Shown here in pieces: positions 33,757-45,300 of a stretch of 64,000 nucleotides of DNA. A program made the translations under genes and the position numbers. The first letter of the stretch is position 1, and each line of letters opens with the position of its first letter. The notes beneath the pieces were generated by a model that did not search any database, was not told the DNA's origin, and was given only the letters and a program-made list of their open reading frames with translations. Origin of the DNA: Yamagishiella unicocca (lineage: Eukaryota; Chlorophyta; Chlorophyceae; Chlamydomonadales; Volvocaceae); NCBI GenBank assembly GCA_003116995.1, contig BDSL01000108.1, positions 248,001-312,000 of the forward strand, given 5' to 3'.

Positions 33757-36342
33757 TTCGATGTTTGTGGGTGCACACCACGGACAGCAGTACACCCCAC
33801 ACTACTAGTGCCAGGCTGCCTGGGTGGGCCTTACTATGCGTCCTGCAGAGCGTAATGTTCCTTTGGGGGTGGATGTAGGACCCGTGCCATTCAAGTGCCT
33901 TGTAGAGCACAGAGCATGATCATAAGGGGACGGGCATAGGGCACATGTTAGCCGACTTTCTTTATGCCTAGTGAATAGCTGCAGCAGCTGCAGGAGCTGG
34001 CTGTAGGTAACGGCCGGTGCTTGTCTGTGCCCTGGGAGTGTACGTCATGGCAATATGGAGCTTGGCCATTGGTCGCCACCTACGAAGAGCGGAGCACAGT
34101 AATTACGCGAATAATCACGATTGCAATATTGGTTTTGGGATTACTCCCTTTGACGAAACGCCATTATGGGGGAGGCCTCCTACTGGCGTGACCCAATACA
34201 ACATGTAACAAATTGTCATCGCACTCATCCCTTCGTTAACCTATACGTTACCTGTAGGACTCAACTCTCCGTTACAGCACTTGCCTCTCCCTGTTCTCAT
34301 GTCTTCTACCGTACGGTTGCTGCTCCACTCGCTTTCAGGCCTCACAACGCATCCCTTCACACCACAAATATTTTACACGACCATCTGCTTCACGAAGAAG
34401 ACGGTACCCGTCTTTTCTCCGCATACGAAAGTACTGGTAAAAGTAGCGGTACGTTGCCGTAATACACGATGGCCGTCTCATCGTCATAAACTAGGCTGAT
34501 GCACACCTTCTGCGTAGGAAGAAGTTTCTCTTTTGTTGACTTGTTCTTTAGGCCGGGCGAACCCAGGACAAGAGGGGGGGCCGCCTCAACCTGCCCTGCA
34601 CCTGCTGCCTGCTGCACGAAATGGCAGCGAGACGAACCCACATCAGCCACAACCCACACAGAGGTGCCAACCACCGTGCCTACCATCGAGGGCCGCGGTG
34701 TAATTCTTGTGACAGACCCTCCTGCTGCCCTTGTTCTTCAGGGTTCTTCGACCTGCGTGCGCCGTTCCACCTGCATACAGCGCTTCACAAGCCTTTCGCT
34801 CCAATGCGAGTAGAGCTTCAGGGGGTATACACAAGGTTAGGCAGCAGGAGTGGGGACTGATCCAACCGTCTGGCCAACGTGCACGATGTGCAACCTTGCA
34901 CACGTGTGTCCGGAAGCATGCATGTATACGTCGTACCGTGTAGCGCGATGTCAAGGCCGACCCCCCGCAGTGTCAGTTCAAGACGCTTGGCGACCCTCAG
35001 CTCATTGCCAACATGGCACGATGTATCAATGCGGCGCTGCGTGTATGGGGGCACAGGCTGACAGGTCCTCATCAGCTATCTGCGTCGGCCTGCGTCGGCG
35101 TTGACTTCACAGGTTTCTAAATCCTGTCAGCAGCGACGACAGTGGTCATCCAGTCCTGCCGCGAGTTCACCAAGCATCATTAATGTGAGCGCTCGAGGGT
35201 AAATTACAGGGACCGGCCGGGGCGCGCCGGGCCCTGCAGCAGCACGTTCCCAGGGGGTATTTGGATTTGCAATACTGTGCATTATGCCTGGGCCATAACA
35301 CACGCCATAACACACGCATTGATTGATCTTGAGTTATTGCACCGGTGTGCGATCTGAAGGGATTTGGGGGATACAGCTTCGCACGCAGTTGTTATGTACA
35401 TGCCTCTCATTACGGAAGCGAGTCTTTAAACACACAACTACAACCCGACGATGCAAGCACATATTCCGCATCGACAAGCGGGCGGGAAGTCCACGTTTCG
35501 TCTCCAGGTCCTTGCGCCTTGATGTCACCCTTCCCCGCTATTTCGTGCTGGGTGTGCTGTTCGTTTGGTGGTGCCTTGCGGCAGTGGATTCGGTGTGCTG
35601 TCGCTGTCGCCTGCTGTTTGGGTAGGGTGACGTCCCTGTGCCGTTCGCTGTGCCCTTCGGCGGGGCGTCTGCTGGGTTTGGCCACGGACATGGCCCCCTC
35701 TTCTTACCCCGGGCTAGCCCGGGCTTTAGGATACTGTAACATCATTTCATTACTCCAGCGCTTTATTGCGCTATCCGGGATCCCTGCCGGCGGGGGGGAT
35801 CCCTTACCTCACGGCTGAAAGATTAAATGTGAAGGCGTAGAGCCCTCCCTAGTCTTGTCCATATCCCCGAGAAACAATCGGTCAAGAGGCGCGCCAACCA
35901 TAAGACCAAGGGTTGTTAATGCAGCAAGGGTAGGTTAGATTACATGACATGTCGTACTGCTGGCTGTACGGCCAATAAAATGCGTTTCAGCCTACGGACT
36001 TCCGTCAAGGGACATACATAGCAAGAAATATCAACTTAATACCCAAGAAATGAGCATTGACAGAAATTCAGAAAACTGCGACAGTCCGTACTCCCCAGGC
36101 ACTTCCACTTATTTACACCAAGGACACGCTGTATTTTACAAAGAAATATTATTATCGCATTGCCAAAAAGGAACATGACGGGGGCGGAATTGCGGCATTG
36201 TACGAAATGCCCTCAGTACATCATGGATGCGATACCAGGACGAGGACGCCAGCGCGCGCCTCGCCCTCGTCAACTCATTCCTAATAATTAGGATGTTATC
36301 GTGGTCCCCGTTAGTTAGTACTCAAACTAAGGTATACTCGCA
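33757..36342. other. Helitron 3' flank and intergenic DNA
   Basis: No coding exon recognised. Palindromes stand out: CTGCAGCAGCTGCAG near 33980, a perfect 16-base CCCGGGCTAGCCCGGG at 35708-35723, and two GGGATCCC copies at 35777-35784 and 35796-35803 that can pair. One of these could be the Helitron 3' hairpin. The part next to 36343 should contain the cyclase promoter and 5' UTR. Confidence 0.45.
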
Positions 36343-39300
36343 ATGAGTGAAAGCGACGGACCAACGCGGGAGAACAGTGTGACCTCTGGGCCAGCGACGA
36401 GGACCTTCAACATTGTGCAGGAGCAGCAGCCAAATGTCTTTCACTCGTTTACGCAAAGCACTCTGGCTCAACGTATTAATTCGGCGCTCGGCAGCTTTCG
36501 AGAGAGGAAAAACAAACAGGACACAGGTGTTCTCAACGGCGTCGGTGGACTTCGGGTCGGCAGCAAAGGCCAGCTTGAGGTCGACAAGAGTATCTGGGAT
36601 CTCACGAAGGGCGTTCACGTCGAGGAACAGCAAGTTTCGCCATGGCAGCGGGCATGGGAGGCGGTGTGCCAGGATTTCAAGGTATGAACAGGAATGGAAA
36701 TATGATGAGGCTTGACGCCTTTAAATGTTGTTTTACCCCTGCATTGGTGATCTGCTCGCGATAATACCTTACGCCTGGGGCTTGTTTGGCACTTTCTTTT
36801 TCCCATTTGGGATCCCAAAGGGTTCCTTTTTATGATGCACCAGGCCTTGCCAACCATTCGCCCGTTGCGTGTGCCCATCGCAGACTGTTGTTACCACAAT
36901 CCGTCGGGACCCTTTGGTTGCCTTGATTCCGATTTGCTTGCTCATTCTGCTGCTTGGTGGTGGATTATGGGCGGTCTTCGCGAGCGCCACGCAGGAGACG
37001 GAACACCGGCGCGAAGCAGCGCAGCAGGTGAGCAAAAAGCGCGTGCAACTGCGTGGCTCCTAGTACGCCGCATTGTGTAAATGAGGAGAGGTTGGCCAGA
37101 TGGATGTGGGCTGGACCGCTGGAAGGCTCCGATGTCGGTGACATGTTTCCCTAACATTCTCCTTAACAGTCGCAACCCGGCGAATCCCGGGTCGCGGCTT
37201 CCCTTCCCTCTCGCCCAGGGACCCACTCCCTATAATGATAGAATGTTGTCGTGTCCTCAAGCCCGGGCAAACCTAGGACTAGAAGAGGGGCCCATATCCG
37301 TGGCCTTACCATATGGCAGCCGGGGCTGAACCCAGCAGACGCCCCCAAGGGCACAGAAAAGCCTTGAAAAGCACAGAGACGCCGGGCAAGCCTAGGACAA
37401 GGGGGGGACCATATCCAGACCGCATCGTATGACAGGCCAGTGATAGCAGCCAGCAGACGCCTCAAAAGGCACAGGGAACAACAGGAAACCCCGCCGCGCC
37501 CAAGAGAGGCCCTAAGGCACCCCAAGGCCCATCTCCGGAAAAACTGCGGGGTCAGCCAGCCCCGCCCGAAAAGCCGGCCATCCCAAACACACTGCTTGCA
37601 GCCAGGAGGTATTTGCACGAGCCACAGCCCCACACGGACCAGCGGCCGACCACCAGCGAGGGCAGCCCCCTGTCCGACCGCGCAGGGCAGCCCGCAGTGC
37701 CATCGCGACCTCCCGATCGGCCAGCCCGGGGACAGGGACTAGCTTTGAGCACACCGACCAGCACACGGGCAACAGGGCAGTGCCAGGAATGCGCAGGCGC
37801 GGGAACACCGATCCGCCGCCGGCCCCAGGATACTCCCCGCGCCCACGGGCCGCCCCACCTCTGCCGCGTGTCCCCGCGAATGGCCTGCATGCTTCGCGTC
37901 CGTGCATGGGTTTTGCATGGAAAGAGGTTTTCCTCCGCTTTACCGGGCGGCTTTGTCCCTACCCTACAGCGGGTTTCTTCCCCTACTAGCCCTACACTTT
38001 TGTCCCCTGTGCCCTCGAAGGATTCCTCTGCGCTCTTGTGTAGCTTCCTTTCCCACCCGTCGCCACCTGATGCTAGGTCTGCAATTGTGGCCCCACCATG
38101 CGCATTCCCTCCGGAGCCCTGCTGTGCCGCCTCCGTTTCCACACACAGCCCCCAAAGTCCCTACGATTCCACAGCACCTGCGTCTACTCGCCAACCATCT
38201 CTTCTGGGAACCCCATCGTCATCGGCCTGGTTTGTCGGCCGTGGGTTCGCGAATTTATTTTATATCGCCGAAGTCCCTAGTCCACAGTACCGCGGGATCG
38301 TGAGCCACCCCCATTTGAAGTTCCCCCTTTATAAAGACCTCCCCGATGAAGCCTTTGTTTAGCGGCTGCTTTTTGCTCGAACAAGCACCCGACTCAGCCC
38401 CATACCTAATTGCTCTTGGCACCGCTCCGCGACGTTCCCGGTGGCTGGTGCAACTAGGCTCAAGTCCCCAAAGCGAACCGGTGTGTCGTTACCGACGCTG
38501 GCCGCTTGCGCCGATGGATTGCCAGCTTCTTCCACTATCCACCGACCCATCCACCCCGCGCGCCTGAGCGCCCTACAGCCTCCAACGCGCAATGCCCCCT
38601 TTCCCGCATTCCGCCCCACACTCGTCGTCTGCAATACCTATCGGTAACGGCCCCCTTTCCTCCTCCTCCCCCCCCCCCGCCAGCTACACTGCCCTTGTCG
38701 TGTAACCGCGTCTTTACGCTACCCCCCCTGCCCTCGCGGTCTGCCCCAGATCGTCCGAGACAAGGGCTTGTACCTGGAGACGGAGCTGGCCAAGGCCTTC
38801 CTGCCGGCCTATGTGTGTAGCGTTTACGTGCGGCGCGACCCCTCGTGGCCCGCAGTCAACAACAGCTTCGCGCCCATGGCTCTGGAGATGATCCGGCTGT
38901 CGAACGCAGGCAGCGTCCTCACTCTGTCGCTCATCCCCAACGGGTCAGCCTGTCACTGGGTTGCGCCGGCCGGTGCCGCAGTGCGGGGCGCGCAATCGTC
39001 GTGGTGGTGGTGGTGGTGTGATGTGGCTGGGGCCGGCGTGGCGGTCATAGCATGGGAGAGGAGAGGGTAGAGAGAGCCGAAGGGAGAACTCTAGCGTGGG
39101 GCCACGGGAGGGGAGGCGAAGGCAGGGGCGGCTAAGTGGGACTGGGCTTTACTCCGGCTGGTGGGTAATTTCATCAAGGACCGATAAAGGTCGGTTTGTT
39201 TCGGGTGCCAGTCTGGGAAGTGCCATGCGCTTGGCGACCGTCAGGTCGCGACCATAAGGCTTAGGCGGCGCCACGCTTTGACGGGGCCCGCTCAGCACGG

Positions 39301-42300
39301 GGGGCGCATCCAGGGCGAAGAGCCGCGCTGGCATGGTTGCAGCGCTGGCGGCCAGGTCCGCCGTGCCCGGTCTGGTCGCCGCCAGACATCGGCGCATGCG
39401 AGGACTCCGCGACAGCTCGCGTCCCCTGTTCCCTGCGGCGAGCACCCGGGCACGCCGTGCTTGTCGTCGTGCTGTTTTCGGTGCCAGCCTTTCCAACATT
39501 TGGCCGCTGCAGTTATCAGCCTAGCGCTGCAGTCACGAACCTGGCGCCCCTCCCCTCACTCTGGCCCCGCAGCGTCATTCGCACAATGGTGCCGCTGGCC
39601 GGCGACAGCCCGACCCAGGACCCCAACTGGAGGGCCATCGGCAAGGATTGGCTGCAGGATAGGCAAGTCGGTGGAAGGGGCGGACCGGGTGGTGGTGGTG
39701 GTGGTGGTCGAGTGCTGCGAGTGTTGCGAGTGTTGCGAGCTGTTTGAGCTGGGTTGGGGAGTGGGAAGGGCTGTCTGTCTGGCGGCGATGTTCCATGTGC
39801 GGAGGGCACATTGAGGCCCGCGGCGTCTTGTAGATGTCATCGTGACTGACGAATTCGTGGTTGCGCTGTTGGGCAAGCGAGGCGCTGTGGCAGTCGTGGA
39901 GGCCGCCGCTGCGTCCGGCGCGGCGCGGCCGTGGGCGCTGCCGCGGTGCTGGTCCGGCATGCCCAGCCGACACACGCCGCGACGACCCCACCGGATCCTT
40001 CACGCACGGCTTCTGGGCTCGCACCAGTGTCGGCTTCTGGGCTCGCACCAGTGTCGGCTGCTTGCATTGTGCCCCTCAACGGGGCCGCAGTCACGGGAAC
40101 TGCGGCAAGCGCGCACTCTTCGTTGACCGAAACGTTGACCGAAACGTTGCTCCGCTTCGCTGCACTGCGCTGCACTGCGCTGCTGCGGCGCGCAGGTTCA
40201 ACCAGGACAAGGTGACGCAGGCGCTGCACACCCGGAACCTGACGATCATCGGGCCGTACAACCTGACGCAGGGTGAGGCGTGAGGCTCGGGTCCACCTGT
40301 GGCTGGGGCCGGGTTGGGGCCGGGTTGGGGATGACTGGGCATGGCGGGAGCCTGCTGCTGGGGTGGATGGGATGTGGGTTGGGCTGCACAGCAGGCGCGC
40401 CCGCCAGGCCAGAAGGTCCGTCGGATGGACCCGCCTGCGGGCGACGAGTAGACAGCATTTGGGAGGTGAAGATGCATGGAGGGGCTGCATGCGAATGGCT
40501 GTGGCGCGCGTCGACTGGACCCACAGGGCGAGAGGCACGGGGCGGATGTATGGAGTGATCGGGGCGCTGCGGTTGCTCCTGCTTGCAGCCTCCTTGCCGG
40601 CCCAGCTCAGTGAAAGGTCGCAGCGGGTATGCTGGGCGGACAGGGCACGCGCGCCGGCCCCAGTAGGCGGTGCTGGCCCTGTGTTTTCCATGTTTGCACG
40701 CATGCACTTGTTGTGGGCTGACCGCCGTGCTTTTGCAAGACCGTAAAGACCTCCACACTCCCGAGCATTGGGCGATGCAAACAGGCGCACGCAGACATAC
40801 CGATACCGAACTACTGGCGACGTGCTTGCAAGGGCGTGCAAGGGCCTACAGCGCCCAATAGTGTTGTCGACCGTCCCTCACACCTGGACCCTCCCACCCA
40901 CCGCCCTTGCCCTCCAAACCGAATGTGCTCACACAACATCTATTGGTCTGGATCCGATCCGATATTTGTCTGGATCCGATCCAATATTGGTCTGGGTCGT
41001 GGAGATACCGCAGGCGGCATCGGGTTGGTCGCGATGCTTACCATCAACGTCCTGAACTCCTCCCGGGACGCCACTTTCGACATCCCGCCCTACGTGCACG
41101 GCGAGCTGGGAGCCTGGCAGACGCCCAACCGCACCCAGAACGGCCCCAACCTGACCAACACGCCTTTCGCGCCGTACATGTACGACGCGACCACGTCCAC
41201 CAAATGGTGCGTCACGAGCCGCCCCTGGAGTGCCGTCCCCGACCCCGACCCAGATCCTCGCGCCTTGTCACCTCCCCGCCCCCCGCTTCTGATGCCGTGT
41301 TACCTGGTCTTCTCGCCACCCCCCTGCCGCCCAAACCTCCACGGGCTTTCCTCACCCACCCCAAACCTCCACGGGCTTTCCTCACCCACCCCAAACCTCC
41401 ACGGGCTTTCCTCACCCACCCCAAACCTCCACGGGCTTTCCTCACCCACCCCAAACCTCCACGGGCTTTCCTCACCCACCCCAAACCTCCACGGGCTTTC
41501 CTCACCCACCCCAAACCTCCACGGGCTTTCCTCACCCACCCCAAACTCCGACGCACACCCTCGGCCCCCCCGCTGCCGACCTGCGGCACCTCCACACCCG
41601 CATCCTCACCAATGCCCCCCAACACCCCCCCCCCACCTTCGCCACCCTCGGTTTGTCGGCCGTGGATTCGCGGATTCTCTTATAAACCTCCAGCACGACC
41701 CGAGCGCGCTCCGCTGCCGACCTCCCCCGGCCGCCCGTCGTGACCTGGTCCGCAGGTGGGGCCTCACAACGGTGCTCATCAGCTGGGACATCCTGCGCGA
41801 GAATGTGACGCGACTGGACGACCTGGAGGCGCAGGGATACAACTACGTGCTGGCGCGGCCGGTGCTGCAGAAGGAGCTGCTGCAGGTGGGCGCTACCCCC
41901 GTCCCCCGTCTCGTGTTTCGGGGTCGGGGTGCTCCTTGGCCGCCTTGGTCGGTTCACGCACTCGCTGCCTCGCAAGCCCACACGCGCGGTGCTACTCCCG
42001 GACCAGCGAACCGACGCTAGTCTCCACGAGTTCCATCCTCGCAACGCCCCCGCGCCGCCCCGCCCGACCAACGGCGCCAAAGTTCAGTGCCGGACGCCTC
42101 CGCGCTGCTTCCCTTCCTGCCTCTCCCGGGCTCCTGCGCCTCCGCCCCTTCCCTCCCGCCCCCTCCTCCCGCCCCCTCCTCCCGCCCCCTTCTCCCGCCC
42201 CCTCCTCCCGCCCTCCCGCCCCCTCCTCCCGCCCTCCCGCCCCCTTCTCCCGCCCCCTCCTCCCGTCCCCTCGTCCACGCACTAGCCGCCCGTAGCGCTC

Positions 42301-45300
42301 CCCTGCATCCCAGACAGCCGCGCCAGCGCTCCACCCCGCAGCCTCCGCCTCTCCCCTCTTCAACCCGCGCATGAGAGGGCGCTGCCCTGCCGTGTGCCAT
42401 CCGCATCCATCCATCCATCCCTTTGCCGCCCCGCCCCCGCGGCCTGCAGGCGCGTCCCGACCTGGCCAACGGCTCGGTGCACGAGCTGGCCGTGGCCTGG
42501 AGCAACTCCGTGCAGGTGGTGCCCCTCGACGCCACCAACAACAGAGCCAAGCCCAGCCGCCCCGGCGCGGCGCGGCCGCTGATCTACTACGACCTCCACG
42601 AGGTGAGCCAGCAGCGGCGGAACTAAGAAAGGCCGACCACCTCGTCAGCCCCCCCCCCCGGGCCCCCCAGCCCCTCCTCGCTCGCTCCCCGCCCCCCCCG
42701 CCCCCCCCCGCGCTCAACACGCGTTTCCATGCCGCCCCGCGGCCATGATTGTGGTCGACGAGGATGTAACTCGTGGAGACTAGCGTCGGTTCGCTGGTCC
42801 GGGATCAGCGCCGAGGGTGTGGGCTTGCGAGGCAGCGGGTGCATGCGCCGACCAAGGTGGCCAAGGAGCACCCCGAAAACCCTAGCCCGGGTTAAACCCT
42901 AGACCCCGTCGCTGCCGCACTCACGCTCAGCCCTCTTCATCCCGCGCGCACCTCACCCCCCACCCACATGCCGATCCACGGGTTTCCTCACGCAAGCCCC
43001 GGGCCCCCCTCAACCCCTCACGCCGGTAAATCGGTGTCCGAAGACCGTGCGCCAACTACCCTGTCCCTGTCGCGTAAACGGTGTTCATGCCTTTTTATGC
43101 CCCCTCCCCGGCAGCGGCTGGAGGAGCCCGTGCACACCGTCGTGTTGATGGAGGGCGCGGAGCTGCGGCTGTACGCCACACTGGCGACCGGCTGGACGCC
43201 CAGCTGGAAGCTGCCCATGGTCGCGGTGGTGGTGGTGCTGGCCACACTTCTCTCGGTGATGCTGTTCCTGGTGCTGGTGAACAGGAAGCAGCACATGCGG
43301 CTGCTGCACGCCATGATCCCCAAGAAGGTGCAACCCAGGGGTCGGGCGGCGGCGGCGGGAGGGGGCGAGGGGAGGGTGGGGTGGGGTTGCGAGGGGGGAA
43401 AAGCCGTGTACGAGGGAACATCCGTTGGTGACACACGTTTGGAGGTGCATGCTGGAGGGTGGGTTGGGGTGGCGCAGGGGGCGGGTGTCCGTGTGCTTGC
43501 AAAGGGAGCCCTCCCCCGGGGGTGCTTGTGCTCCCAAGCTGCCCTCGCTTCTTCCCCCCTCACGCACCGTTACTGCCGTTGGCCACCCTGCGTGCGGCGG
43601 TGGAGGAAGGGAAGAGCGCAGGGGGGAGTGGGGGCGGATGAGGGGGAGCCGAGGGCGATGGGGGGCCTGCTCGGTTCAGTGGCCCTGCCTGTGCCTGGAA
43701 TCAAGATCGGGGCCCTACTCGGTTGCGGCCAAACCCAACCTCCTACACGGATTGTCGCTCTTCCCCTTTACCCTCCCCGGCCCCGGATTTTCAGTGCCGA
43801 CCCACGGTTTGCTTGCCGCTCATGCTTGCCCCCCCTTCGGTCCCCCGACCCACGGGCTGCCTCTCATACCCCCCCCCCAGTTGAGTTACCGGTTTTTTAA
43901 CTTGTAACCCCCCCGTTTTATCAAAACGTCCTTCCTAACGGTTTGTTCTTTTCTCGCATCCACGGGTCTTCCTCTCACACCCTCCCCCCATTTCATGCAC
44001 CCACTACATTTCCCCAGTCGCGTTACCGGTTCTTTTAACCCCCCGTTTCATGCCACCCCCGTCCCCCGCAGGTGATCAGCACGCTGCGCCGTGGAAAGGT
44101 GTTCACCGAGTCCTTCGAAGTGGTGACAGTGCTGTTCTCAGATGTACGTGGGGGGGACCGGGGGCCGAGGACTGGGGACCGGGGACCGGGGCGTAGTGGG
44201 GGAGTCAAGCAGCACAGAGCGATCTTGGATAAGGTCCCCCTCCCGCGCACCTCGAGCTCTCGCGGCTCGGCTCCTGTCTTCGCACGCCGATCGTGATGGG
44301 AGTGGGGTCCAAGGGAAGCACGGGGCTGAGCTGCTGCTTGACGGCGGTATCGTGTGTCGCGCGCGCATTGACACCAAACCCTCCTCCCCCCTTTTCCCCC
44401 CTCCCTCTCGCATCGCGCTGTCGTACAGATTGTGTCGTACACGACCATGAGCGCCCAAATGGCGCCCATCGAGGTGGTCCAGATGTTGGACGAGCTATAC
44501 CAGGCGTTCGGTGAGGCCGGGGTTTGGGGCGTTTGGGCGGGGAATGGGCGGCGGAGTAGTCCCGGCGGGTCGCGCCTCCCTGGAGCGATTGCGATGCTGC
44601 AGGGCCGCCACGCATTCCACGACCGTCCTTAACTGACCGCGCGTGTTGCCACCCGCGCCAACCCCGCCTGCGTGCCCGCGCACCACCACCACCGCCACCA
44701 CCACCACCACCACCACCACCACCACCACCGCCACCACCACCACCACCACCACCACCACCACCACCACCCGTGCCCTCCCACGTGCCTTCAGATAATTTGG
44801 CGGAGAAGCACAAGTTGTACAAACTGGACACCATTGGAGGTGGGTTGCCCAAACAGGCGGACATCCATGGCCGCTCGAGGGAGGGCACATCCGATCGCGT
44901 CGCGGCTGCTGCCTCGTACACCGCCCGTACGGCAGCCCCCCCCCTTGCATCATCGCGCACCCCCCCCCGGATATGGGTTTCCTATCAACCGCCCCCCTGC
45001 CGGTTGCTTCTCTCCCCTCACGTGCCAACACGCCCCCCCTGCCGGTTGCTTCTCTCCCCTCACGTGCCAACACGCCCCCCCTGCCGGTTGCTTCTCTCCC
45101 CTCACGTGCCAACACGCCCCCCCTGCCGGTTGCTTCTCTCCCCTCACGTGCCAACACGCCCCCCCTGCCGCAGATGCCTTCATGCTGGTGGGAGGTGCTC
45201 CGGACTGCGAGGGTGCGGCCGCCGCAGCCGCCCGGGTCGCGCAGATGGGTCTGGACATGATCCGGGTGACCAGGTGGGGGCCTGGCGGGGGGGAGGGCTG

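Noticed and set aside
39832..39960. Apparent exon reading [16 protein letters not shown] after a TTGTAG acceptor
   Set aside because: No donor upstream joins it in phase without a stop, and including it breaks the CHASE pattern that the GC-AG join gives.
40836..42020. 394-residue open frame with [10 protein letters not shown] repeats
   Set aside because: Mixes two real cyclase exons with the intronic 30-bp minisatellite. Splicing 41206 to 41756 restores CHASE similarity ([11 protein letters not shown]).
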